A DNA stretch of 21,153 nt from Mailhella sp. (GCA_017411945.1 JAFQPD010000049.1:1-21153), one strand, 5' to 3'. Shown: positions 6,772 to 13,423, counted from the first letter of the stretch. The notes: generated by a model not told the origin, from the letters alone. Numbers and translations: made by a program.

Positions 6772-6801
6772 CTTGTTTTTTACGTGGTGTTCAAGCACAC
6801 G
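6772..6801 (-). promoter_or_regulatory. Candidate preQ1 class-I riboswitch
   Basis: Read on the minus strand, 6801 to 6772, the segment forms an H-type pseudoknot. P1 is CGTG (6801-6798) with CACG (6786-6783). P2 is CTTG in the loop (6795-6792) with CAAG in the tail (6775-6772). The tail linker is T followed by six A (6782-6776). The order P1, short loop starting with U, P2, loop ending AC-AC before the P1 3' strand, A-rich linker, P2 is that of preQ1-I aptamers. The U (6797) and C (6787) sit where ligand contacts lie in known structures. It is 30 nt, near the minimum, and P1 is only 4 bp. It ends 2 bases before the start codon of a queuosine precursor transporter, so folding would hide the initiation region. 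The match is by eye, without a covariance search. Confidence 0.55.
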
Positions 6802-6823
6802 GTTCAGGTTTTCGGATGGGTGG

Positions 6824-6852
6824 ACTATGCCCTAAAGCCGCTGTTCCTGCAA
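6824..6852 (-). promoter_or_regulatory. Promoter of the yhhQ-queF-tilS operon
   Basis: On the minus strand TTGCAG (6847-6852) and CATAGT (6824-6829) are 17 bases apart. The predicted transcript would start near 6817 and have a leader of about 48 nt, just enough to hold the riboswitch candidate. Confidence 0.45.
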
Positions 6853-6925
6853 ACTCTTTTATGCGGGGCAGGCCGCTGGAAAGAAAAAATGTCGACATTA
6901 CCCCTCTTCTTTTTCCCGCACCTCC

Positions 6926-6954
6926 TTGACAGAAGCCTTGCTTCTATGGAAATA
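6926..6954 (+). promoter_or_regulatory. Possible promoter of the symporter gene
   Basis: TTGACA (6926-6931) is perfect, but the -10 at 17 bases (GAAATA) is poor. It lies in the 338-bp gap 6770-7107, which has no gene. An inverted repeat ACATG-TAAC-CATGT (6956-6969) follows at the likely start of transcription. Confidence 0.4.
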
Positions 6955-6979
6955 GACATGTAACCATGTTATTGTTTTG

Positions 6980-7053
6980 TCGATTTTCTCAAAATCGAAA
7001 ACTTGTAAGGCAACGGCCCGCGGCTTGGAGCAAAATGCCTGCGGGAAGTTTTT
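6980..7053 (+). promoter_or_regulatory. Structured leader of the symporter gene with a terminator-like hairpin
   Basis: Hairpin 1 is a perfect 8-bp stem (6980-6987 with 6991-6998). Hairpin 2 pairs 7017-7024 with 7037-7045 (8 bp, one bulged T) and is followed by AAG and five T. The segment AAAACTT (6998-7004) can pair with AAGTTTT (7046-7052), so it either extends hairpin 2 or competes with hairpin 1. This resembles a transcription attenuator about 55 bases before the start codon. No known riboswitch class was recognised. Confidence 0.4.
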
Positions 7054-7107
7054 AGTTCAATCCTATCTCTGGCGTTTTCCGCGCCTCTGATCCATCGAGG
7101 AGTTTCT

Positions 7108-8343
7108 ATGAAAGCACGCATCAGCCTGCCTACCCAGATGGCAATCGGCATGGCCCTCGGCATCGTCGCCGGCATGGTCGCCCCCGATATGGGCAGCACC
7201 TTCAAGCCTCTCGGCCAGCTGTTCATCAACCTCATCCGCATGGTCGTCGTGCCGCTGGTTCTCTGCACCATCGTTGCCGGTTCCGCCTCCGTGGGCGACA
7301 TCAACAAGCTCGGCCGCGTCGCTTCCAAGACCCTCATCTACTACTTCGGCACCACCGCTGTGGCCGTTGTGCTCGGCCTCGTCTTCGCCAACATCTTCAA
7401 CCCCGGCGAAGGCCTCAACATCGCTACTGAAGGCCTCAAGGCCAAGTCCGCCACTCCTCCCAAGATGGTCGACGTGTTCCTGAACATCATCCCCCTGAAC
7501 CCCATCGACGCCATGGGCAAGGGCAACATGCTTCAGGTCATCTTCTTCGCCATGCTGTTCGGCTTCGGCCTCTCCGCCGTGGGCGAACGCGGCAAGACCG
7601 TGTACGCCTTCTTCGACGGCGCCGCTGAAACCATGATCAAGGTCACCAACATGGTCATGATCTACGCCCCCGTCGGCGTGTTCGGCCTCATCGCCTTCAC
7701 CGTGGCCAACCACGGCGCCTCCGTGTTGCTGCCCCTCATCAAGGTCATCGGCGTCATGTACGTTGCCTGCCTCGTGCATGTGCTCGTGTGCTACCTGCCC
7801 CTCGTGCGTGTTTCCGGCATCACCATCGGCCACTTCTTCAAGCTGCTGTCCGCTCCCCTGATGATCGCCTTCACCACCTGCTCCTCCGCCGCCGCTCTGG
7901 CCACCAACCTCATCCAGTGCCAGAAGCTCGGCGCCTCCAAGCCCGTGGCCTCCTTCTCCCTGCCCCTCGGCAACACCATCAACATGGACGGCACCGCCGT
8001 TTACATGGGTGTTGTCGCCATCTTCGTGGCCGAAATCTACGGCATCCCCATGCCCTTCGATAAGCAGTTCCAGGTGCTCGCCACCGGCATCCTCGCCTCC
8101 ATCGGTTCCGTGGGCGTGCCCGGCGCCGGCCTCATCATGAGCACCATCGTGTTCACCCAGGTGGGCATCCCGCTCGAAGGCATCGCCATCATCGCCGGCA
8201 TCGACCGCGTGATGGACATGGCCCGCACCACCATGAACGTCCTCGGCGACGCCACCGGCGCCATCGTGGTCTCCAAGTGGGAAGGCGAACTCGATCCTGA
8301 AGCCGGCGCCAAGTTCGCCGCCGAACAGGAAGGTCAGGCCTAA
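7108..8343 (+). CDS. Dicarboxylate/acidic amino acid:cation symporter (DAACS family)
   Basis: This 411-residue inner-membrane protein belongs to the glutamate/aspartate/C4-dicarboxylate symporter family (PF00375; GltP, DctA). It shows the re-entrant hairpin HP1 serine motif TTCSSAAAL (256-264), the cation-binding NMDGT motif (292-296) and the TM8 motif with D370, R373, T374 and N377. The TM8 arginine corresponds to the residue that binds the side-chain carboxylate in GltPh, so the substrate is probably aspartate, glutamate, succinate, fumarate or malate. The sequence does not decide among them. GAGGAG precedes the ATG. Codon use is very strongly C-ending, stronger than in most neighbours, which suggests high expression. 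It is monocistronic, with a structured leader and a strong terminator. Confidence 0.94.
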   Translation: MKARISLPTQMAIGMALGIVAGMVAPDMGSTFKPLGQLFINLIRMVVVPLVLCTIVAGSASVGDINKLGRVASKTLIYYFGTTAVAVVLGLVFANIFNPGEGLNIATEGLKAKSATPPKMVDVFLNIIPLNPIDAMGKGNMLQVIFFAMLFGFGLSAVGERGKTVYAFFDGAAETMIKVTNMVMIYAPVGVFGLIAFTVANHGASVLLPLIKVIGVMYVACLVHVLVCYLPLVRVSGITIGHFFKLLSAPLMIAFTTCSSAAALATNLIQCQKLGASKPVASFSLPLGNTINMDGTAVYMGVVAIFVAEIYGIPMPFDKQFQVLATGILASIGSVGVPGAGLIMSTIVFTQVGIPLEGIAIIAGIDRVMDMARTTMNVLGDATGAIVVSKWEGELDPEAGAKFAAEQEGQA

Positions 8344-8364
8344 TCCCCTGAGCTAAAGCTTTCC

Positions 8365-8395
8365 AAGGCCGCTGGGTTTCCCGGCGGCCTTTTTT
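8365..8395 (+). terminator. Terminator after the symporter gene
   Basis: A 12-bp GC-rich stem with one wobble (8365-8376 with 8380-8391), a TTT loop and a T tract to 8395 form a textbook intrinsic terminator. Confidence 0.93.
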
Positions 8396-8466
8396 CATGC
8401 CCGCACGTTCTTCCTTCTTGCCTTCCCAGGGCCCAGCCGCTACAAAAGGAAGCGGAGGAATGCACT

Positions 8467-9234
8467 ATGATAGCCAAGGCCCGTGCCGACCAGCTCGTTT
8501 TCGACCAGGGACTTGCCGAAAGCAAGGAACAGGCCCGCCGCCTCATCATGGCAGGCAAAGTGGCCATTTTCGATGAGGAGAACCCCGAACGCCAGCCCGT
8601 CGTGGTCCAGAAGCCGGGCCACCCCTACAAGATAACCACGCAATTCCAGCTCGTGGGCGTGGAACGCTTCGTAAGCCGGGGAGCTTACAAGCTCCTCACC
8701 GCCATAGAGCATTACAAGCTGGATGTGACCGGCCTCGTCTGCCTCGATGCGGGAGCTTCTACCGGCGGGTTCACCGACTGCCTGCTCCAGCATGGCGCAA
8801 GCCGCGTCTACGCCGTGGACGTAGGCCATGCCCAGCTCCACGAACGCCTGCGCAACGACCCTCGCGTGGTCTCCCGCGAAGGCGTGAACCTGCGCACCGC
8901 GCCGCCTGACCTTATCACCGAGCCCATCGACATGATAGTGGCCGACCTTTCGTTCATCTCCCTGACCATGGTGCTCCCGCACTGCCTGCAGTGGCTGAGG
9001 GAAGGCGGCATCGCCGTCTGCCTCATCAAGCCGCAGTTCGAAGTGGGCGCAGGGCAGACCGTGAAGGGCGTAGTCAAGGATGAAGCCGTGCGCCAGGAAG
9101 CCGTGGACCGCGTACTCCGCTACATGGAGAACGAGGGCCTCGAATGCCTCGGCGTCACCCCTGCGGCCATCAAGGGGCCCAAGGGCAATCAGGAATATCT
9201 CGCCTACTGGAAGAAAGCTCCGGTCCGGGCCTGA
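8467..9234 (+). CDS. tlyA: TlyA-family rRNA 2'-O-methyltransferase
   Basis: This 255-residue protein has an N-terminal S4 RNA-binding domain (about 4-65) and an FtsJ-like methyltransferase domain. The SAM motif is LDAGASTGGFTDC (93-105). The K-D-K-E tetrad of 2'-O-methyltransferases can be placed at K75 (SRGAYKL), D160 (VADLSF), K188 and E192 (IKPQFE). Members methylate cytidines in 16S and/or 23S rRNA; the hemolysin label in older annotations comes from early cloning work. GGAGGA precedes the ATG. It is followed after 22 bases by a glycosyltransferase gene, probably in one transcript, with no obvious functional tie. Confidence 0.93.
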   Translation: MIAKARADQLVFDQGLAESKEQARRLIMAGKVAIFDEENPERQPVVVQKPGHPYKITTQFQLVGVERFVSRGAYKLLTAIEHYKLDVTGLVCLDAGASTGGFTDCLLQHGASRVYAVDVGHAQLHERLRNDPRVVSREGVNLRTAPPDLITEPIDMIVADLSFISLTMVLPHCLQWLREGGIAVCLIKPQFEVGAGQTVKGVVKDEAVRQEAVDRVLRYMENEGLECLGVTPAAIKGPKGNQEYLAYWKKAPVRA

Positions 9235-9256
9235 CCTCTTGCCAAAAGGACGCATC

Positions 9257-10291
9257 ATGAAGGATCTCAGCTCGTTCCAGCCCAAGCGCATCCTCGTCTG
9301 CCAGCAGCGGCAGATAGGCGACGCTCTGCTCGCCACCCCGGTGTTCCAGCTCCTGAAACAGCGTTTCCCCGAAGCTGAGCTCCACCTGTTCACAGAGGCG
9401 AAATGCGAACCGCTCCTGCGGCATAATCCCTTCATCGACAAGTTCCACCTCGTGGAAAAGAAGGGCTTCTTCGGCGAACTCGCCTTCTACCGCAAGGTAG
9501 CGAAGCACAGCTTCGACATGGTGCTCAACCTGCAGAACCTGCCCCGGTGCCGCATGATGACACTGCTGAGCGGCGCGACTGTTCGGCTCTCCTTGAAAAC
9601 TGGCTCGTGGCGGGACTGGATATATACGCACACGGCAGAAGAAAAGCCCGGCTATGCCTCGGAGTCCAAAGTCTCCCTGCTTGCCCCTCTGGGCATCGAA
9701 TGGAAGGGGGAAGCTCCCAGGATCTTCTTCACCGAAGAAGAACGCGCCGAGGCCCGTTCCATCCTTCGTTCCTGCGGCTTCACCGACGGGCAGAAGCTCA
9801 TCGTCATCGACGCCACCCACCGCAGGCAGTCCAAACGCTGGCCAGCCGAACGCTATGCCGAGGTCATGCGCCTGCTTTCCGAGCATGATGCCGGAATGTC
9901 CTTCCTGCTCCTGCGCGGCCCCGGCGAAGATGAAGACATCGCGGCACTGCGCCAGCTCTGTCTGGAACGCGGGGTGGCAGGCGGAAAACTTCTAGTCCCC
10001 GCTCCCCTGCCCGACATACGCATTTCTGCGGCCTGCATAGCCGAAGCCGCCCTTATCATCGGCAACTGCTCTTCTCCCCGCCACATGGCCGCCGCCGTGG
10101 GCACGCCGAGCGTCGTCATCCCCGGAGCTTCGGGAACGGCGTGGCGCTATCCTTCGCCTCTGCACGGGGAACTGCGCCCCATTCTGCCCTGCCAGCCCTG
10201 CGACAAGGTCGAATGCGACGATCCCCAGTGCCTCCTGCTGGTCACGCCTGAAATGGTCTTTGAAAAAGCACTGGAACAGCTCGCCCGCTGA
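9257..10291 (+). CDS. Glycosyltransferase family 9 (heptosyltransferase-like)
   Basis: This 344-residue protein has the GT-B layout of ADP-heptose:LPS heptosyltransferases. The N-terminal QIGDALLATPVFQLL (about 19-33) is a family signature. In the second domain, RRQSKRWPAERYAEV matches the region after the linker, and GNCSSPRHMAAAVGTPSVVI replaces the usual GxDSGPxHLAAA nucleotide-sugar motif, so the D and G are changed. A cysteine-rich C-terminal stretch (CQPCDKVECDDPQC) resembles that of RfaQ-type members. It probably adds a sugar to the LPS core on the cytoplasmic face. The start at 9257 has AAGGA upstream; a longer frame from 9080 overlaps tlyA and is rejected. No other LPS gene is nearby. 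Confidence 0.85.
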   Translation: MKDLSSFQPKRILVCQQRQIGDALLATPVFQLLKQRFPEAELHLFTEAKCEPLLRHNPFIDKFHLVEKKGFFGELAFYRKVAKHSFDMVLNLQNLPRCRMMTLLSGATVRLSLKTGSWRDWIYTHTAEEKPGYASESKVSLLAPLGIEWKGEAPRIFFTEEERAEARSILRSCGFTDGQKLIVIDATHRRQSKRWPAERYAEVMRLLSEHDAGMSFLLLRGPGEDEDIAALRQLCLERGVAGGKLLVPAPLPDIRISAACIAEAALIIGNCSSPRHMAAAVGTPSVVIPGASGTAWRYPSPLHGELRPILPCQPCDKVECDDPQCLLLVTPEMVFEKALEQLAR

Positions 10292-10306
10292 TCCGCCAGT
10301 TTCACG

Positions 10307-10346
10307 AACAGAAAAAGCCCGCTCTTCGGAACGGGCTTTTTCTGTT
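10307..10346. terminator. Bidirectional terminator between convergent genes
   Basis: Perfect 15-bp arms (10307-10321 with 10332-10346) contain A and T runs that serve as U tracts in both directions. It serves the plus-strand glycosyltransferase and the minus-strand gene ending at 10369. Confidence 0.93.
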
Positions 10347-10368
10347 CTCTGCGGCTGAGCGCCGAGCA

Positions 10369-11532
10369 TCACTCTGCCGGAGCAAGCATGGTCGAGGCGC
10401 GGCTCCTGAGCTCGCCAGCCATGCGGCGGCAGATGCTTGCGGCAGATGCCGAAGCTTCGCTCGACGCGTTGCGGCGTTCCAGCCATTCCGCAAGGAAAAT
10501 GAGGTCGGCATCGGAAAGGGTGGGGCCGGAAGCCTTCTGGCGAAGCGTGCGGGCCACCGCCCGGCGTGCGCTCTCCTCACGGGCGGCGGACTGGCTGGCC
10601 ACCCGTGCGCTCTGGGCCATGCGCGCACTCTGTTCGGCCATGACGTCCTTGAGTCCGGATTCACGGGCCTCGGCGTGGACGGCGTAAGCCTTGGCAAAAT
10701 CTTCGCTGGCGGCCTCCTCGCGGACGGCGGCCTTGCGGATAGGCTTCACAAGAGCCTTGATGTCTGTGCGAGAAGCGGCATCAAGGGCATTGGCTACACG
10801 CTCCAGGCTTTCGCCATACAGCTTGAACATGCCCGCGGCCTGCTCCGTGCTGAGGGCCCGTCTGTCTCCTCTGGCAGCGGCTTCGAGTTCATCCGCGAAG
10901 CTCTGGCCGTACATCAGGTAAAGGGCTTCGAGCATGCCGGGAGAATAGACATAGCGAAGTATGGAGGCCCGCCCCTTGAGAGTATCGCTTTCAACACTGC
11001 GGAGCAAAGGCGAACTGCTGTACCGGGCATTGGCCGAGCGCAGGCTCACGGAACTGCGCCCCTTGCCATCTTCCTTGGCAGGAGGCGTGTAGGAGGCCGC
11101 GAGCCAACCGGCAAGATCGCCTGCGAACCTGCGAGTGACCACGGGGTCCTGCCGTTCCTCGACCGGCCTGGCCTCGCTCTGAGAAAGGCTTCCGCCCGCG
11201 CTGTCGCCGCCGGCCATAGGCTTAGCCGTGGAAGAAAGCGCCTCGTCCACTCGCGCCTGAACCTTTTCCTCCTGGCTGAGCACTGGCTGCCGAGGGCCGC
11301 TGTTCAGAGGGGCGACCACCTGATGGGCCGACTTCTCCTTATGGACAGCAGACCGTTCTTCCGCCTCTGCCTTCACCGGGCCCGCTTCTTTTTCCGCCTC
11401 TGCCTGAATCGAAACTGACGGCTTCAAAGATACTGCTCCGCCATCCAGGCAGAACCATGCGCCCGCACCGGCGCAAAGAAGGAGGACTGCGCTTACGGCC
11501 AGCCTGCTGGAAGAGCGTGGAGTTTCGGACAT
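10369..11532 (-). CDS. Hypothetical membrane-anchored, Ala-rich helical protein
   Basis: I do not recognise this family. The 387-residue protein has one hydrophobic segment near the N-terminus (about 11-29) after a short Ser/Arg-rich start, so it is probably anchored with its bulk in the periplasm, unless the segment is cleaved. Residues 30-135 are low-complexity, rich in Glu, Ala, Ser and Pro. From about 135 there is a more ordered helical region (RRFAGDLAGWLAASY, then SPGMLEALYLMYGQSFADEL). Residues 270-345 are Ala/Arg/Glu-rich and may form a coiled coil, and the end has LIFLAEWLERR. The ATG at 11532 has AGGGG 6 bases upstream; the one at 11538 is too close to it. No catalytic motif is visible. 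It is monocistronic. Confidence 0.75.
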   Translation of the reverse strand: MSETPRSSSRLAVSAVLLLCAGAGAWFCLDGGAVSLKPSVSIQAEAEKEAGPVKAEAEERSAVHKEKSAHQVVAPLNSGPRQPVLSQEEKVQARVDEALSSTAKPMAGGDSAGGSLSQSEARPVEERQDPVVTRRFAGDLAGWLAASYTPPAKEDGKGRSSVSLRSANARYSSSPLLRSVESDTLKGRASILRYVYSPGMLEALYLMYGQSFADELEAAARGDRRALSTEQAAGMFKLYGESLERVANALDAASRTDIKALVKPIRKAAVREEAASEDFAKAYAVHAEARESGLKDVMAEQSARMAQSARVASQSAAREESARRAVARTLRQKASGPTLSDADLIFLAEWLERRNASSEASASAASICRRMAGELRSRASTMLAPAE

Positions 11533-11585
11533 AGCCATCCCCTGTCATGCCCGGATCTGCCCCGGGCGGTTGAGGCTCTGATAAA

Positions 11586-11614
11586 TTTACACTTTCTGTT
11601 TTTTAGCGTATTCC
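11586..11614 (+). promoter_or_regulatory. Promoter of the TtuA-like gene
   Basis: TTTACA (11586-11591) and TATTCC (11609-11614) are 17 bases apart, about 78 bases before the start codon. Confidence 0.45.
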
Positions 11615-11691
11615 TCTCTTCCTGTGAAGTGTACAGCCCTGCCGCGCATGCAGAAATCCCCGCTGGATACATGTTTTTTTCGAGGTCTTCC

Positions 11692-12597
11692 ATGAAGTGC
11701 ACCCGCTGCAAAGCCACTGCCGTCGTCGCCCTGCCCAGCCATAATGCCGCATTCTGCCCTGAATGCTTCCTCGACTTCTTCTCCAAGCAGGTGGACAAGG
11801 GCATACGCGAACACGGCCTCATGACCAAGCAGGACAGGGTTCTCGTGGCTCTTTCCGGCGGCAAGGACTCGCTGGCCCTCATGCTCGAGCTCGGCCGTCA
11901 GGGCTACGATGTCACGGGCCTGCATGTGGACCTCGGCATACCGGAATCCTCCCCTGCCGCCCGCGGCGTGGTGGAGCGATTCTGCGAGAAGTACGGCTTC
12001 CCGCTCATCGTGCGCGACATGGTGAAGGAGGGCCTGCCCATCCCAGAAGTGAAGGCCAAGCTCCGCCGCCCCATCTGCTCCGCCTGCGGCAAGATCAAAC
12101 GCTACTTCTTCAACCAGACCGCCCGCGAGCAGGGCTTCACCGTGCTTGCCACCGGCCATAACCTCGATGACGAAGTGGCCCGCCTCACCAGCAATACCCT
12201 GCGCTGGGACAGCGCCTACCTCAGCGACCAGGGCCCCGTTCTGGAAGACGAAGACGGATTCGCCAAGAAGGTGAAGCCCTTCTGGCGCGTTACGGAATTC
12301 GAGACCGCCAACTACGCCTTCCTCATGGGCATAGAGAACCACTACGCCCCCTGCCCCTACAGCAGCGGAGCCAGCTTCTCCACCCTGAAGAGCCTGTGGC
12401 TGGAACTCGAAGACAAGATGCCCGGCCGAAAGATGGACTTCTACCACGGCTTCCTCGAACGCGGCAAACCCGCCTTCCAGCAGACTGAAAAGCAGGACAG
12501 CGACATCCTTTCCCCCTGCACCCGCTGCGGCTACCCCACTTCCGCCGAGGTATGCGGCGTATGCCGCATACGCGAAGCCCTTGCGGAACGGGACTGA
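11692..12597 (+). CDS. TtuA-like tRNA thiolation enzyme (TtcA/TtuA family, two zinc fingers)
   Basis: This 301-residue protein has an N-terminal zinc finger (C3, C6, C22, C25), a PP-loop ATPase core (SGGKDS, 55-60) and a C-terminal CxxC-x8-CxxC zinc finger. C129, C132 and C221 are placed almost exactly like the three [4Fe-4S] ligands of Thermus TtuA (C130, C133, C222). TtuA makes 2-thiouridine in tRNA by adenylating the base and transferring sulfur held on the cluster, with the carrier TtuB; TtcA relatives thiolate C32. The two zinc fingers favour TtuA over TtcA, but the target base here is unknown. The ATG at 11692 has GAGGT 6 bases upstream; earlier in-frame ATGs lack one. No sulfur-carrier gene is adjacent. 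Confidence 0.88.
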   Translation: MKCTRCKATAVVALPSHNAAFCPECFLDFFSKQVDKGIREHGLMTKQDRVLVALSGGKDSLALMLELGRQGYDVTGLHVDLGIPESSPAARGVVERFCEKYGFPLIVRDMVKEGLPIPEVKAKLRRPICSACGKIKRYFFNQTAREQGFTVLATGHNLDDEVARLTSNTLRWDSAYLSDQGPVLEDEDGFAKKVKPFWRVTEFETANYAFLMGIENHYAPCPYSSGASFSTLKSLWLELEDKMPGRKMDFYHGFLERGKPAFQQTEKQDSDILSPCTRCGYPTSAEVCGVCRIREALAERD

Positions 12598-12704
12598 CCT
12601 TCGCGCCTCATCCTGCAACATCAGGAGGATCTTCCGGCAGAGTTTGAAAGACTTCTTCTGCAAACTGGCGAAAAGGCATCCTTTCTGCTGTAACAAAACG
12701 TCAC

Positions 12705-12732
12705 TTGCCTTTCCTTGCGCTTCGCTTATTAA
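12705..12732 (+). promoter_or_regulatory. Possible promoter of the lipoprotein gene
   Basis: TTGCCT (12705-12710) and TATTAA (12727-12732) are 16 bases apart. The 15 bases at 12701-12715 are identical to 1533-1547 in front of the S51 peptidase gene. Confidence 0.45.
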
Positions 12733-12794
12733 TTTAAGTGAATGAAGGCGGGCAGTTCTTTGCTGCCAGCTTTTCCAACGCAAGGAGCGTGACC

Positions 12795-13286
12795 ATGAAG
12801 CGTCTCACCACTCTGTTCTGCACCGCTCTGCTCTGCACCGCTCTCACCGGCTGCGCCTACGATTATCACGGGCCAGCCGTAGGAGGCTCCGTCGCAGTCT
12901 CTCCCTCTGGCGTCTACTCCGGCAGCGTATCTGTCGGCACCGGCTACTACGCCACCCCCTTCGTTTTCCCTGTGCTCCCTCCGCTCTGGGTCCCGCCGCC
13001 CCCTCGCCACCGCCATCACGGGCCCTACTACAGGCCTCTTCCTCCCCCGCGCCATCACGGCCCGGCGCTGCGTCCAGGGCCGTCTCATCGCCCGCACGGA
13101 CCGGCTCTGCGGCCCGGACCTCACCCCGGCCATCGCCCTCCTGCCATGCACACTGCACCGCGTCCGTCTCATAGGGGGCCGGCCTTCCGTCCTTCCCATT
13201 CCGCCGGCTCGCGCCCTGCACCGCTCCAGCCCGGAGGCTTCGGCCACGGACCTCGCGGCGGCCACGGCGGCCCACGCCATCGCTGA
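12795..13286 (+). CDS. Small His/Pro/Arg-rich lipoprotein
   Basis: The 163-residue product has a type II signal peptide: K2/R3, a hydrophobic core and the lipobox LTGC with C20 as the lipidated residue. Residues 21-65 are a Gly/Ser/Val region followed by a Pro-rich turn. Residues 66-163 are dominated by His, Pro, Arg and Gly, with repeated HGP and RPGP units and no hydrophobic core, so the tail is probably disordered and may bind metal or a polyanion. It is most likely outer-membrane anchored, since residue 21 is Ala rather than Asp. CAAGGAG supports the ATG at 12795; the frame is open further upstream to 12738 but without a start signal. The function is not known. Confidence 0.82.
   Translation: MKRLTTLFCTALLCTALTGCAYDYHGPAVGGSVAVSPSGVYSGSVSVGTGYYATPFVFPVLPPLWVPPPPRHRHHGPYYRPLPPPRHHGPALRPGPSHRPHGPALRPGPHPGHRPPAMHTAPRPSHRGPAFRPSHSAGSRPAPLQPGGFGHGPRGGHGGPRHR
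13056..13121 (+). repeat. Tandem HGPALRPGP coding repeat in the lipoprotein gene
   Basis: The nonapeptide HGPALRPGP is encoded at 13056-13082 and again at 13095-13121, with four residues between. Shorter HHGP and RPSH units flank it. This suggests growth by internal duplication. Confidence 0.8.
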
Positions 13287-13293
13287 CATTTCT

Positions 13294-13332
13294 GAAGCCC
13301 GCTCTTCTTTCTGCGAAGGGCGGGCCTTCTTT
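13294..13332 (+). terminator. Terminator after the lipoprotein gene
   Basis: CCCGC (13298-13302) pairs with GCGGG (13320-13324), with further pairing inside (TCTTC with GAAG) and outside (GAAG with CTTC past a bulge). The hairpin is followed by a short T-rich stretch. Confidence 0.7.
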
Positions 13333-13374
13333 GTGCCTGCTTGCATGGCCATGCTGCAAACGCACCCCGCAAAA

Positions 13375-13388
13375 GTGAATTTTATCAC
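13375..13388. promoter_or_regulatory. GTGA-N6-TCAC operator ahead of the hydrogenase promoter
   Basis: A perfect 4+4 inverted repeat with a 6-base spacer sits 5 bases upstream of the -35 box, centred about 48 bases before the expected transcript start. GTGA-N6-TCAC is the core of CRP/FNR-family sites and also of the Rex site. The spacer ATTTTA departs from the Rex consensus at one base. Which regulator binds cannot be decided here. Confidence 0.45.
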
Positions 13389-13393
13389 CCCTC

Positions 13394-13423
13394 TTGATAC
13401 TGGCGGCCCTTTGCGTCTATGGT
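13394..13423 (+). promoter_or_regulatory. Promoter of the hydrogenase operon
   Basis: TTGATA (13394-13399) and TATGGT (13418-13423) are 18 bases apart, about 70 bases before the first start codon. The 205-bp gap 13287-13491 also holds a perfect 12-bp palindrome at 13343-13354. Confidence 0.45.

Noticed and set aside
11587..12783. 398-codon open frame antisense to the TtuA-like gene
   Set aside because: No ribosome-binding site or domain; the plus-strand gene has all expected motifs.
13401..13414. Sigma-54-like TGGC...TTTGC ahead of the hydrogenase operon
   Set aside because: GG and GC are 9 bases apart instead of the required 10, and the sigma-70-type boxes fit at the same place.
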